From Solirubrobacter ginsenosidimutans (GTDB taxonomy: Bacteria > Actinomycetota > Thermoleophilia > Solirubrobacterales > Solirubrobacteraceae): a stretch of DNA of 64,000 nt. The first letter of the stretch is position 1, and the number at the start of each line of letters is the position of its first letter. The stretch is from assembly GCF_027587205.1 (NCBI RefSeq), contig NZ_JAPDOD010000018.1:62001-126000 (forward strand), given 5' to 3'. The translations under genes and the position numbers were made by a program. The notes under the pieces are model-generated. The model searched no databases. It saw only the letters and a list, made by a program, of their open reading frames with translations, and was not told the DNA's origin. Of this stretch, positions 16,831 to 25,951 are shown one piece after another.

Positions 16831-17877
16831 ATGCCCGCCACAGGTGACCCCGAGCCCCAGATGGTCCCGCAGGACCCGCTTCCCGGCCCCGAAGACTTCG
16901 TCGAGCGCAAGCTGACCCGGTCGACGACCGACAAGCACGTGTGGGGCGTCGCCGGCGGTCTCGGCCGCTACTTCGGGATCGATCCGGTGATCTTCCGCGT
17001 CGCGTTCGCCGCCGCGACCCTGGTGAGCGGCATCGGCATCCTCGCCTACATCGCCCTGCGGCTGTTGCTGCCGACCGACACGGGCGAGCCGGCCTGGATG
17101 GCAGGCCGTTCGCGCGTGACGACGATCGTCGTCACCGCCGTCCTGGCCATCGCCGCGGTCTCGACGCTGAAGCCGTCGGCCTTCCTCTTCGGCCCCGGCC
17201 TGTTCGGGGTCGCCGCGTGCACCGTCCTCATCCTGCTCGTCTACCGCGGGTGGGGCAGCAGCATCAAGGACGACCCCGCGAAGGCGATCGCGCGCGCCAC
17301 GCTGGCCCTGATCGCCACCGCCGCCGCCTTGGGCGCGGCGACCGGCGTGGGGCTGATCGCGGCCATCGGCGGCGGCACGGCGATGGCGATCATCGCGATC
17401 GTCGCCGGCTTCGGCCTGATCGCCGCCGGCCTGTTGGGCGGGCCGCGATGGCTCATCCTTCCGGTCGTGGTGCTGATCATGCCGCTCGCCGTCGTCTCCG
17501 CCGCCGACATCGACCTGCGCGGCGGCGTGGGTGAGCGCAAGTACGCCCCGCGCACCGTCGCCGACCTGCGCCCGGAGTACAAGCTCGGCGTCGGGCAGAT
17601 GGACCTCGACCTGCGCCGGATGGACCTGTCCGATCAGACGGCGCAGGTCAACGTCCGGCTGGGCATCGGCGAGGCGCGGCTGCGCGTTCCGAGCGGCACC
17701 TGCGTCACCACGGACGCGCAGATCGGCGTCGGCGCCGCGGATATCCCGCACCGCGCCGGACAGGGCTTTGACGTCGTCGTCGATTCCGCCGCTCCCGCCT
17801 CGCGTGCCCGCCTGCACGTCAACGCGGACATCGGCGTCGGCCACCTCCAGATCGACAACGCGGCGGTCTGCGCGTGA
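16831..17877 (+). CDS. PspC-domain membrane protein with LiaF-like C-terminal domain
   Basis: A 348-residue protein. Residues ~25-85 form a PspC domain (KLTRSTTDKHVWGVAGGLGRY, FGIDPVIFRVAF, then a helix ending LRLLLPTD). About five more membrane helices follow to residue ~235. Residues ~240-348 are a soluble beta-rich region with repeated DIDLRGG/GVGQMDLDLRRMDL patterns, like the LiaF/toastrack fold. Such proteins sense or transmit cell-envelope stress. It heads a four-gene operon; its TGA overlaps the GTG of the next gene (GTGA). The ATG at 16831 is internal to a good alignment of the PspC start. Confidence 0.88.
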   Translation: MPATGDPEPQMVPQDPLPGPEDFVERKLTRSTTDKHVWGVAGGLGRYFGIDPVIFRVAFAAATLVSGIGILAYIALRLLLPTDTGEPAWMAGRSRVTTIVVTAVLAIAAVSTLKPSAFLFGPGLFGVAACTVLILLVYRGWGSSIKDDPAKAIARATLALIATAAALGAATGVGLIAAIGGGTAMAIIAIVAGFGLIAAGLLGGPRWLILPVVVLIMPLAVVSAADIDLRGGVGERKYAPRTVADLRPEYKLGVGQMDLDLRRMDLSDQTAQVNVRLGIGEARLRVPSGTCVTTDAQIGVGAADIPHRAGQGFDVVVDSAAPASRARLHVNADIGVGHLQIDNAAVCA

Positions 17878-18050
17878 AACGGCGGCGTGCCGACCGCACC
17901 CTGATCGTCGCCGGCCTGGTGACGATCGCCCTCGGCACGCTCCTGTTGCTCGACCGCACAGGAACGATCGATGTCCGCTTCGACTACATGGCGCCGGCGG
18001 TGCTCGCCGCGATCGGCGCCGTCCTCGTGGCGGCGGGATTCAGCGGATGA
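17874..18050 (+). CDS. Mini LiaI-like two-helix membrane protein
   Basis: A 58-residue protein, GTG start at 17874, read as VKRRRADRTLIVAGLVTIAL then a loop LDRTGTIDVRFDYMAP and a second helix VLAAIGAVLVAAGFSG. The basic N-terminus and two hydrophobic helices fit the LiaI/LiaF-like transmembrane hairpin. It overlaps the upstream gene by GTGA and the downstream kinase by ATGA, so it is translated with both. It is easily missed because of its size. It probably helps the PspC proteins or the kinase assemble in the membrane; that is inference from position. Confidence 0.8.
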   Translation: MKRRRADRTLIVAGLVTIALGTLLLLDRTGTIDVRFDYMAPAVLAAIGAVLVAAGFSG

Positions 18051-19219
18051 GCGCCGCGCCCGTCCCTCTGCGGCGCGACCCGACCCACGGCTACATCGCC
18101 GGCGTGTGTTCCGGCTTCGCCGCCCGCCTCGGCATCGATCCGATGCTGATCCGGATCGGGTTCGTGCTCACGCTCGCCGCCGGCGGCGTGGGCATCCCGC
18201 TGTACATCATCGGCTGGGCGCTGATCCCCGCCGAAGGGCCCGAGCGGCCCGTCGTGTCGCGCCTGCTCAACCGGCGCGACACCTGGTTGGTGGCCGCGGG
18301 CATGGGCTGCCTGACGCTCGCGGCGGTCCTCGTGCTGCGCAACTGGGGTCTGTGGTTCGGCGACAAGATCATCTGGCCCGCGGTGATCGCGGCGGCCGGC
18401 GGCGCGCTGATCTGGCGCCAGTCGCAGCTCGCGCCCGAGGCCAAGGCGCAACGGTCCGCCCTCCCGCGCGAGGCGGTCAACCGGGCCGGTGCCGGCGCCG
18501 CGCTGGTGATCGGCGGCGCGCTGCTGTTCCTCTCGCTCAACGACTCGCTCGCCACCGCCCGCGACGTGGTCCTGCCGGTCGCGGTCGTCCTGGTCGCGGT
18601 GACGATCATCCTCGCGCCGTGGTGGATCCGCCTCGTGCGCGGCCTGGCGGCCGAGCGCGCCGCCCGGATCCGCTCGCAGGAGCGCGCCGAGGTCGCCGCC
18701 CACCTGCACGATTCCGTGCTGCAGACGCTCGCGCTGGTGCAGAAGCGCGCCGACGACCCGCGCGAGGTCGCCGCGCTCGCCCGCCGCCAGGAGCGCGAGC
18801 TGCGAGCGTGGCTGAACAACACCCGCCCCGCCGGCACCGCGACGCTGGCCGGCGCGCTGGAGGCCGCCGCGGCCGAGGTCGAGGGCGATCACCACGTGCC
18901 GATCGAGGTCGTGACCGTCGGCGACGGCCCGCTCGACGAGCGTTCCGCCGCGCTCGTGGCCGCCGCCCGCGAGGCGCTCGTGAACGCGTCGAAGTTCGCG
19001 GGCCCGGAGCCGATCTCGCTCTACGCCGAGGTCGAGGACGGCCGTGTCGAGGTCTTCATCCGCGATCGCGGCCCGGGATTCGACCCCGAGACGTCGCCCG
19101 GCGACCGCCGCGGCGTGCGGGACTCGATAATCGGTCGCATGGAACGCCACGGCGGTCGCGCGACGGTGCATTCGAACCCCGGCAACGGGACCGAGGTCGA
19201 GCTGGTGCTGGAGCCATGA
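18047..19219 (+). CDS. PspC-domain sensor histidine kinase
   Basis: A 390-residue membrane kinase. Residues ~10-65 are a PspC domain (GYIAGVCSGFAARLGIDPMLIRIGF), followed by about four helices to residue ~195. A HisKA_3 dimerisation domain has the phosphoacceptor in AAHLHDSVLQTL (His221), and residues ~290-390 form a HATPase domain with N-box AAREALVNASK and G-box RDRGPGFDP. Fusion of PspC to a NarL-class kinase suits detection of envelope damage. It is coupled both ways: ATGA with the 58-residue gene and ATGA with the response regulator that follows. Confidence 0.9.
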   Translation: MSAAPVPLRRDPTHGYIAGVCSGFAARLGIDPMLIRIGFVLTLAAGGVGIPLYIIGWALIPAEGPERPVVSRLLNRRDTWLVAAGMGCLTLAAVLVLRNWGLWFGDKIIWPAVIAAAGGALIWRQSQLAPEAKAQRSALPREAVNRAGAGAALVIGGALLFLSLNDSLATARDVVLPVAVVLVAVTIILAPWWIRLVRGLAAERAARIRSQERAEVAAHLHDSVLQTLALVQKRADDPREVAALARRQERELRAWLNNTRPAGTATLAGALEAAAAEVEGDHHVPIEVVTVGDGPLDERSAALVAAAREALVNASKFAGPEPISLYAEVEDGRVEVFIRDRGPGFDPETSPGDRRGVRDSIIGRMERHGGRATVHSNPGNGTEVELVLEP

Positions 19220-19851
19220 CCAGCGTCGTGATCGTCGACGACCACTCGCTCTTCCGCGCCGGCGTGCGCGCCGAGCTCGACGGCCTCGTCGACGTGCTCG
19301 GCGACGCCCCGACCGTCGAGGACGCGGTCACCCGGATCCTCGAGCTCGAGCCCGACGTCGTCCTGCTCGACGTCCACATGCCGGGCGGCGGCGGCCTGGA
19401 GGTGATCCGGCAGGTGGGCGAGAAGCGGCCCGCCCAGCGGTTCCTCGCCCTGAGCGTCTCCGATGCGCCCGAGGACGTGATCGCGATCATCCGGGCGGGT
19501 GCGCGCGGGTACGTGACCAAGACGATCTCCGGCACCGAGCTCGCCGACGCCGTCAAGCGCATCGCCGACGGCGACGCGGTCTTCTCGCCGCGCCTGGCGG
19601 GCTTCGTGCTCGACGCCTTTGCCACGCTCTCCCCGGCCGAGGTCGACCCGGAGCTGGACCAGCTCACCGCCCGCGAGCGCGAGGTGCTCAGGCACATCGC
19701 CCGCGGCTACCTCTACAAAGAGATCGCGGCCCGCCTGGGCATCTCGACCAAGACCGTCGAGGCCCACGTTTCGGCCGTGCTGCGCAAGTTGCAGCTCTCC
19801 TCGCGGCACGAGCTCTCGCGCTGGGCGGTCCAGCGCCGCCTCGTCGACTGA
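19216..19851 (+). CDS. LuxR/NarL-type response regulator
   Basis: A 211-residue regulator. The receiver domain (1-120) has acidic residues D8/D9, phosphoacceptor Asp52 (LLDVHMP) and Lys102. The C-terminal LuxR-type helix-turn-helix runs about 150-205 (LTARER..., IARGYLYKEIAARLGIS, KTVEAHVSAVLRKL). It is the cognate partner of the PspC kinase by ATGA overlap. It likely activates its own operon through the CYTAGGG repeats upstream of the first gene and perhaps the large secreted protein gene downstream, which has a separate promoter; both are inference. Confidence 0.92.
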   Translation: MTSVVIVDDHSLFRAGVRAELDGLVDVLGDAPTVEDAVTRILELEPDVVLLDVHMPGGGGLEVIRQVGEKRPAQRFLALSVSDAPEDVIAIIRAGARGYVTKTISGTELADAVKRIADGDAVFSPRLAGFVLDAFATLSPAEVDPELDQLTAREREVLRHIARGYLYKEIAARLGISTKTVEAHVSAVLRKLQLSSRHELSRWAVQRRLVD

Positions 19852-19871
19852 GTACTCCGGCTCTCATCTTC

Positions 19872-19901
19872 TTGACATCTTTGGGACTTCTGGGGGATAG
19901 T
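19872..19901 (+). promoter_or_regulatory. Sigma-70-type promoter of the large secreted protein gene
   Basis: A perfect -35 TTGACA at 19872-19877 and a -10 GATAGT at 19896-19901, 18 bases apart. The ATG is 78 bases further on, behind a GGGGGAGAAG ribosome site. The region is AT-richer than its surroundings. Confidence 0.6.
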
Positions 19902-19979
19902 GCTCCGGAAGAAGTTCTCATCTGGTTCTAACGGTGCGCGCTTAGGACCAGGTACAGACCAAAGGGGGAGAAGTCCTAG

Positions 19980-22900
19980 ATGGGTCGTAAAACCTGGCGG
20001 CGTGCCGGGCTGGCAGCGGCATGCGCCGTCCTGCCACTCGTCGCCTCAGTCGACGCTGCGTCCGCGAAGGCCGCGGACCCCTACAGCGTCCTCGTCTTCA
20101 CCAAGAACGCGACTGTAGGGGCCACTGAGGGTGTGGCCGCCCTGCAGGCTTCGGCTCCGCCCGAGGCGACGTTCGACGTGTCGGCCGACGCGAGCAAGTT
20201 CACCGATGCGGGCCTGGCCCCGTACAAGGCCGTCGTGTTCCTGAACACGACCGGCGACGTGCTCGACGCCTCCCAGGAGGCGGCGTTCGAGAAGTACTTC
20301 CGCGCCGGGGGCGGCTTCCTCGGCATCGGCTCGGCGATCACCACCGAGCCCGGCTCCGCGTTCTTCACGAACATCCTCGGCACCCGCGCCAGCGGCGAGC
20401 CGACGAACGCGCAGCTCGCGACCGTCAAGGTCGCCGACCGCGGACACGCCGCCGGCGGCAAGGCGCTGCCGGAGCGCTACCAGCGCACCGACCGCTGGTA
20501 CAACTTCGCCGACAACGTGCGCGGCATCTCGCACGTGATCGCGACCGTGGACGAGAACACGTACACGGGCGGCAACACGATGGCGCTCACCACGCCGCTG
20601 ACCAACGACCACCCGGTCGTCTGGTGCAAGGACTACCAGGGCGGCCGCTCGTTCTACACGGCGCTGGGCAACACCGCCGAGGGCTTCGCCGACGCCGACT
20701 TCCGCAAGCACCTCAGCGGTGCCGTGCAGTGGGCCGCCGGCAAGGCCGACGCGGTCTACAGCGACTGCGGCGCGACCGTGCTCGCCAATTATCAGCAGAC
20801 CAAGATCTCGGCCCCGCCGAACCTGCAGGAGCCGATCGGCTTCGATCAGCTGCCCGACGGCCGGATCATCCAGACCGCTCGCGCGGGCACGGTGCGCCTG
20901 CACGACCCGGCGACCCAGACGACCAAGGTGATCGCGACGATCCCGGTCTACACCAACTCCGAGGACGGCCTCTACGGCCCGGCGGTCGACAACGACTTCG
21001 CCACCAACAAGTGGGTGTACCTGTACTACGCGCCGCCGACCGTCCGCATCAAGAAGTGCGACGGCACGATGGCCGACGTGACGACGCCCACGGGCTCGGC
21101 CCCGACGACCGCGGCCGACCCCTGCGTCTGGACCGACACCTGGGCGGGCTACTTCCAGCTCTCGCGCTTCAAGTTCGTCGACGGTGAGAACCCGTCGTTG
21201 GACCTCGCGTCCGAGCAGAAGATCCTCCAGGTCGCCAACAACCGCGGCGCGTGCTGCCACGTCGCCGGCGACATCGACTTCGACAAGAACAACAACCTCT
21301 GGTTCGTCACGGGCGACGACACGCCCGCCGGCGGCGGCAACTCGGGCGGCTTCTCGCCGCACAACGACATGAAGACGTCCGAGACCCAGACGGTCCGCGT
21401 CAACAACGCCACGGGCGGCACCTTCACGCTGACCTTCAACGGCCAGACCACGGCGCCGATCCCCTACAACGCGACCGCCGCGCAGACCCGCGCCGCGCTC
21501 GAGGCGCTGAGCAACATCGGCGATCAGGACATCAACGTCACCGGCAACGCCATCAACACGGCGAACCAGACCGTCATCTTCGACGGCGTCTTCGCCCAGC
21601 AGGACGTGGCGCTACTGACGGCCGACATCAGCGGCCTGACCGGCACCGGCGCGGCCGTGGCGGTCGCCACCGCGCAGCTGCCGAACCTCTACCAGGCGCC
21701 GTTCGTCGACGCCCGCCGCACCTCGCAGAACACCAACGACCTGCGCGGCAAGATCAACCGCATCAAGGTCAACGCGGATGGCTCGTACTCGATCCCCGCG
21801 GGCAACATGTTCCCGGTCGGCACGCCCAAGACCCGTCCCGAGATCTACGCGATGGGCTTCCGCAACCCGTACCGGATCCAGGTCGACGAGAACGACGTCG
21901 CCTACATCACGGACTACTCGCCGGACTCCAACGTCCCCGAGAACTTCCGCGGCCCGGCCGGCACCGGCCGTGTGGAGATCGTGACCAAGCCGTCCAACTA
22001 CGGCTGGCCGCTCTGCTACAGCCCGAACCTGCCGTACTACCGCTGGAACTTCAACACCTCGCGTCCGCTCGACGCGACCCCGCAGGCCTACGAGTGCGGC
22101 AACCCGGCACAGGGCCCGCAGAACACGTCGCGCTGGGTGCGCGACGGCGGCCCGACGGTCGAGCCCGGCCTCGAGTACGCCCCGCCGATCGTGCAGCCGG
22201 ACCTCTGGTACTCCTACCGCGACAACACGGTCGGCTCGCTGCTCGGCACGCCGTGCCTGGCGTACTACAACGGCTCCGGGACCACCCAGTGCCCGCGGCT
22301 GTTCCCCGAGCTGTTCACCGGCGGCGTCGCGCCGCACGGCGCGGCGAAGTACCACTTCAACGCCGCCAACACCAACCCGAAGAAGTTCCCGCCCTACTAC
22401 GACAACTCGATGTTCCTGGGCGAGTTCGGCCAGGACACGCTGCGCGAGGTCAAGCTCGACTCGCAGGGCAAGGTCTTCAAGATCAACCAGCTGCTCAACT
22501 GCGGCGCGGTGCAGGCCAATCGCACCCAGCCGTTCGAGTGCGACAACCCCAACGACATGCAGTTCGGTGCCGACGGGGCGTTCTACCTGCTGACCTACGG
22601 TGACGGCTTCTTCGCCGCCAACCCGGACGCGGGCATGTACAAGTGGGAGTACGTCAAGGGCCAGCGCGCGCCGAGCGCCGTGCTGACCGCGGACAAGACC
22701 GACGGCCCCGCTCCGCTGACGGTGCAGTTCTCCTCGGCCGGGACGACGGACGCCGACCCCGGCGACGCGCTCACCTACGCGTGGGACTTCGACGGCAACG
22801 GCACCACCGACGCCACGACGCCGAACGCCACCCACACCTACACCGCCACGGGCGTCTACACCGCCAAGCTGACCGTGAAGGACTCAAGCGGCGCACAGGA

Positions 22901-24098
22901 CGTCAAGACGACGGTGATCACGGTCGGCAACACGTCGCCGGTGATCACGATCCAGATCCCGACCGACGGTGACTTCTTCGAGTGGGGTCAGCGGATCCCG
23001 TACCGCGTCACGGTCACCGACGCCGAGGATGCCTCGATCGACTGCTCCAAGGTCAAGACCACGTTCGTCCTGATCCACGACCAGCACGGTCACGGCGAGG
23101 ACGAGAAGCTCGGCTGCTCGGGCTGGCTGGACACGCTCGCCGAGGACGCCTCGCACGGCGGCTACATCGCCGGCGGCGTGAGCGTCGAGTACACCGACAA
23201 GGGCGGCGCGGGCTCGACTCCGCCGCTGACGACGGTCAAGCAGCACGTCGTGCAGATCAAGCGCCAGCAGGCCGAGTACGTCCAGCAGGAGTCCGGCACC
23301 ACGGTGGCCGCGGTTCCGGCGGGCGAGGCGGACCCGGGTGGCGGACAGGTGCGCTCGAGCCTCGATCCGGGTGACTGGATCGCGCTCAACCGCTCCTACA
23401 ACCTGCAGAACGTCGACAAGAAGATCACCTTCCGCTTCGGCGGCGGGTCGGCCACCAACCCGGCCGGCGCGGACCGCGCGGCGGTCGAGATCCGCACGGG
23501 CAGCCAGACCGGCCCGATCGTGCAGACGGTGACGCTGAAGTCCACGGGCAACGTCAACAACAACACCTACACGAGCCAGACCTTCGACCTCAACTACTCG
23601 GGGACGCAGCGGCTGTTCTTCGTGTTCCGCGCCGTGGCCGGGGCGGGCGCTCCGGCGAACGGCTTCGGCAACCTGAGCTGGATCGAGTTCAGCGGCGCGG
23701 GTGTCGGCATCGACCCGGGCTTCTTCCCGACGGTGCCGGGGACGGTCGGCGGCAATGTGCCGGCGACGCTGGCGCTGACGCTGGGTGTGCCGGCGACGTT
23801 CGGGGCCTTCACGCCGGGCCTGGCGAAGGAGTACACGGCGTCGACGACCGCCAACGTCATCTCGACGGCGGGTGACGCGGCGCTGACGGTCGCGCCGGCC
23901 CCGGCGTACCTGACCAACGGGACGTTCTCGCTGCCCGAGCCGCTCCAGGTGGCGTTCTCGAAGTCGAGCTGGTCGGCACCGGTGTCCAACGAGGCCGTGG
24001 CGATCACGTTCAAGCAGCAGATCAAGGCGACCGACGCGCTGAGAACGGGGGCGTACTCGAAGACGCTCACGTTCACGCTGAGCACGACGACGCCGTAG
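19980..24098 (+). CDS. Secreted ThuA / sugar dehydrogenase-like propeller / PKD protein
   Basis: A 1372-residue exported protein. A signal peptide of about 30 residues (AAACAVLPLVASVDAASA) is followed by a ThuA-like, class-I-amidotransferase-fold domain (~35-250, with GGGFLGIGSA and a closing FYTALGN). Next is a glucose/sorbosone-dehydrogenase-type beta-propeller (~285-890, LPDGRIIQTARAG, EDGLYGPAVD, MGFRNPYRIQVD, NYGWPLC). Residues ~470-560 form an inserted beta module between propeller strands. A PKD domain lies at ~897-982 (YAWDFDGNGT), then about 390 residues of beta-rich sequence. Such proteins bind or oxidise polysaccharide sugars outside the cell; enzymatic activity is unproven. It has its own promoter and a GGGGGAG ribosome site. 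Confidence 0.88.
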   Translation: MGRKTWRRAGLAAACAVLPLVASVDAASAKAADPYSVLVFTKNATVGATEGVAALQASAPPEATFDVSADASKFTDAGLAPYKAVVFLNTTGDVLDASQEAAFEKYFRAGGGFLGIGSAITTEPGSAFFTNILGTRASGEPTNAQLATVKVADRGHAAGGKALPERYQRTDRWYNFADNVRGISHVIATVDENTYTGGNTMALTTPLTNDHPVVWCKDYQGGRSFYTALGNTAEGFADADFRKHLSGAVQWAAGKADAVYSDCGATVLANYQQTKISAPPNLQEPIGFDQLPDGRIIQTARAGTVRLHDPATQTTKVIATIPVYTNSEDGLYGPAVDNDFATNKWVYLYYAPPTVRIKKCDGTMADVTTPTGSAPTTAADPCVWTDTWAGYFQLSRFKFVDGENPSLDLASEQKILQVANNRGACCHVAGDIDFDKNNNLWFVTGDDTPAGGGNSGGFSPHNDMKTSETQTVRVNNATGGTFTLTFNGQTTAPIPYNATAAQTRAALEALSNIGDQDINVTGNAINTANQTVIFDGVFAQQDVALLTADISGLTGTGAAVAVATAQLPNLYQAPFVDARRTSQNTNDLRGKINRIKVNADGSYSIPAGNMFPVGTPKTRPEIYAMGFRNPYRIQVDENDVAYITDYSPDSNVPENFRGPAGTGRVEIVTKPSNYGWPLCYSPNLPYYRWNFNTSRPLDATPQAYECGNPAQGPQNTSRWVRDGGPTVEPGLEYAPPIVQPDLWYSYRDNTVGSLLGTPCLAYYNGSGTTQCPRLFPELFTGGVAPHGAAKYHFNAANTNPKKFPPYYDNSMFLGEFGQDTLREVKLDSQGKVFKINQLLNCGAVQANRTQPFECDNPNDMQFGADGAFYLLTYGDGFFAANPDAGMYKWEYVKGQRAPSAVLTADKTDGPAPLTVQFSSAGTTDADPGDALTYAWDFDGNGTTDATTPNATHTYTATGVYTAKLTVKDSSGAQDVKTTVITVGNTSPVITIQIPTDGDFFEWGQRIPYRVTVTDAEDASIDCSKVKTTFVLIHDQHGHGEDEKLGCSGWLDTLAEDASHGGYIAGGVSVEYTDKGGAGSTPPLTTVKQHVVQIKRQQAEYVQQESGTTVAAVPAGEADPGGGQVRSSLDPGDWIALNRSYNLQNVDKKITFRFGGGSATNPAGADRAAVEIRTGSQTGPIVQTVTLKSTGNVNNNTYTSQTFDLNYSGTQRLFFVFRAVAGAGAPANGFGNLSWIEFSGAGVGIDPGFFPTVPGTVGGNVPATLALTLGVPATFGAFTPGLAKEYTASTTANVISTAGDAALTVAPAPAYLTNGTFSLPEPLQVAFSKSSWSAPVSNEAVAITFKQQIKATDALRTGAYSKTLTFTLSTTTP

Positions 24099-24122
24099 CG
24101 ATGGCTAAGGTCGGCCTCCTTC

Positions 24123-24692
24123 GTGGAGGCCGACCTGCTCATCCTGCGTGACGAGATCCTCGCCCATCGTGGGTGCGGCTTCGAGCCGTGCGAGACGGCG
24201 GCGCGGATGGTCCCCGGAGAAGGGAACCCCGCGGCGCCGCTGATGTTCGTGGGCGAGGCTCCCGGCGCCACCGAGGACTCGCTGGGGCGCCCGTTCGTGG
24301 GGCGCGCGGGTCGTCTGCTGGACGAGTTGATCGGCGAGGCGGGGCTGGTGCGGGAGGACGTCTGGATCACCAATGTGGTCAAGGCGCGCCCGCCCAAGAA
24401 CCGTGACCCGAAGGCGCCCGAGGTCGCGCACTGCATGCCCTGGCTCGAGCGCGAGCTCGCGATCATCCGGCCGCGGCTGGTCGTCCCGCTGGGGCGCCAC
24501 GCGTTGAAGCACTTCGCGCCGGAGGCGAAGATCGGCGAGGTGCACGGGCGCGTCCTTGAGGCCGGCGGCCGCCGGCTCTTCCCGCTCTACCACCCGGCCG
24601 CCGCCATGTACAACCAGACGCTGAAGGCGACCCTGTTCGAGGACGCCCGCGCGCTCGGCGCGAGGCTGCTAGACCCCGAGTTCGTCGAGTGA
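24123..24692 (+). CDS. Uracil-DNA glycosylase, family 4-like
   Basis: A 189-residue family-4-type uracil-DNA glycosylase, which removes uracil from DNA to start base excision repair. Motif 1 is GEAPGATED followed by GRPFVGRAG (44-63); motif 2 ITNVVKARPP (82-91); motif 3 HPAAAMYN near 157. Family 4 usually holds a [4Fe-4S] cluster with CxxC, the Cys of VVKC and one further Cys. Here there are Cys18, Cys23 (CX4C) and Cys104, but the VVKC cysteine is Ala88, so the cluster may be absent or altered. It starts at GTG 24123, 24 bases after the secreted-protein gene, and overlaps the convergent HAD gene by 24 bases. Confidence 0.88.
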   Translation: MEADLLILRDEILAHRGCGFEPCETAARMVPGEGNPAAPLMFVGEAPGATEDSLGRPFVGRAGRLLDELIGEAGLVREDVWITNVVKARPPKNRDPKAPEVAHCMPWLERELAIIRPRLVVPLGRHALKHFAPEAKIGEVHGRVLEAGGRRLFPLYHPAAAMYNQTLKATLFEDARALGARLLDPEFVE

Positions 24693-25331
24693 GCTCTTGA
24701 GCTCGGCGGCGTCGCGGTAGACGCGGTAGGCGCCGGCGCCCATGAGCTCGTCGGCGCCGTAGCCGCCGGAGAGCAGGCCGATGCTGAGCATCTTCGCGCG
24801 GCGGGCGGCGAGCAGGTCCCAGACCGCGTCGCCGATCACGTAGCACTCCTCCGGCTCGACCCCGAGCTGGCGGGCGCATTCGATGAACAGGTCGGGCTCC
24901 GGCTTGGCGCGGGCGACGTCACCGCGCTGGACGACGACCATGTCGTCGGGCACGCCCAGGGCCGCGAGGCTCGGCTCGATCCCGGGGCGGCGGCCGGAGG
25001 TGGCGATGCCGTGCGTCACTCCGCGCTTGCGCAGGGTCTGGAGGATCTCCACGGCGCCTGGGAGCGGGCGGCGCTCCTCGGGCGGCAGCAGCTCGCGGAA
25101 GAGCCGGTCGTGGACGTCCTGCAGCTCGCTCGCCTGCTCGTCTGAGAGGTCGTGGCCGATCTCGCGGCTCGCGGCGCGCGTGAACAGCCCGCCGCTCATC
25201 CCGATCTTGCGGTGGATGCGCCACCCGTCGATCGCCAGACCGCCCTCCTGGAACGCCTTCTGCCAAGCGAAGACGTGGGCGTACACGGTGTCCACGAGGG
25301 TGCCGTCGAGGTCGAAGATCAGTGCCGGCAT
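24669..25331 (-). CDS. HAD-superfamily hydrolase (phosphatase)
   Basis: A 220-residue HAD phosphatase. Motif I DLDGTLVDT gives nucleophile Asp7 and Asp9; motif II ATSGRR near 112; the conserved Lys is in RAKPEPD near 145; motif III GDAVWDL near 168. A helical C1 cap between motifs I and II makes it like beta-phosphoglucomutase or phosphoglycolate phosphatase; the substrate is not assignable. I take ATG 25331; a GTG at 25343 would add four residues. Convergent and 24 bases overlapping with the uracil glycosylase gene; divergent from a methyltransferase with 20 bases between starts. Confidence 0.87.
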   Translation of the reverse strand: MPALIFDLDGTLVDTVYAHVFAWQKAFQEGGLAIDGWRIHRKIGMSGGLFTRAASREIGHDLSDEQASELQDVHDRLFRELLPPEERRPLPGAVEILQTLRKRGVTHGIATSGRRPGIEPSLAALGVPDDMVVVQRGDVARAKPEPDLFIECARQLGVEPEECYVIGDAVWDLLAARRAKMLSIGLLSGGYGADELMGAGAYRVYRDAAELKSSLDELGV

Positions 25332-25351
25332 CAGGCCTGCCACGCTAGCGG

Positions 25352-25951
25352 GTGATGAATGCGGCGATGCGGGCCTACTACGAGAAGCGGGCGGCGGAGT
25401 ACGACGACTGGTGGTTGGGAGCGGGGCGCTTCGAAGAGCGCGAGCGGCCCGGGTGGTACGAGGACATGTCGGCGCTGATCGACATGGTTCTGGCGCTGAC
25501 GCCGGCGCGGACGCTCGACCTGGCGTGCGGCACGGGGTTCCTCACGCGTCATCTGCCGGGAGAGGTGTCCGGTGTCGATCAGAGCCCGTCGATGATCGAG
25601 ATCGCCGCGGCGCGTCGCAAGGACGGCGCCTTCGAGGTGGGTGACGCGCTGGCGCCGCGACCGGGCTTCGAGCGCATCTTCTCGTCGCACTTCTACGGGC
25701 ATCTCGATGCTGACCAGCGTGAGGCCTTCCTGGCGCTGCCCCGTGACGAGTTGGTGATCGTGGACTCGGCGCTCCGGCCCGAGAGCGTGGCCGAGGACTG
25801 GCAGGAGCGGGTGCTCGACGACGGCTCCACGCACTCCGTCTACAAGCGCTGGTTCACCGCCGCCGGGCTGCTGGACGAGATCGGGGGCGGCGAGGTGCTG
25901 CACGACGGGCCGTGGTTCGTGGCCGTCAGAAGTTCGATCCCGCGCTTCTGA
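25352..25951 (+). CDS. SAM-dependent methyltransferase (class I)
   Basis: A 199-residue class I methyltransferase. Motif I DLACGTGFLT near residues 57-66 binds S-adenosylmethionine, with an acidic loop GVDQSPSMIE near 75-84. The N-terminal YYEKRAAEYDDWW is typical of small-molecule methyltransferases. The acceptor is unknown. Starts GTG 25352 and ATG 25355 are adjacent and both possible. The last 26 bases overlap the convergent amino-acid-oxidase-like gene. Confidence 0.82.
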   Translation: MMNAAMRAYYEKRAAEYDDWWLGAGRFEERERPGWYEDMSALIDMVLALTPARTLDLACGTGFLTRHLPGEVSGVDQSPSMIEIAAARRKDGAFEVGDALAPRPGFERIFSSHFYGHLDADQREAFLALPRDELVIVDSALRPESVAEDWQERVLDDGSTHSVYKRWFTAAGLLDEIGGGEVLHDGPWFVAVRSSIPRF

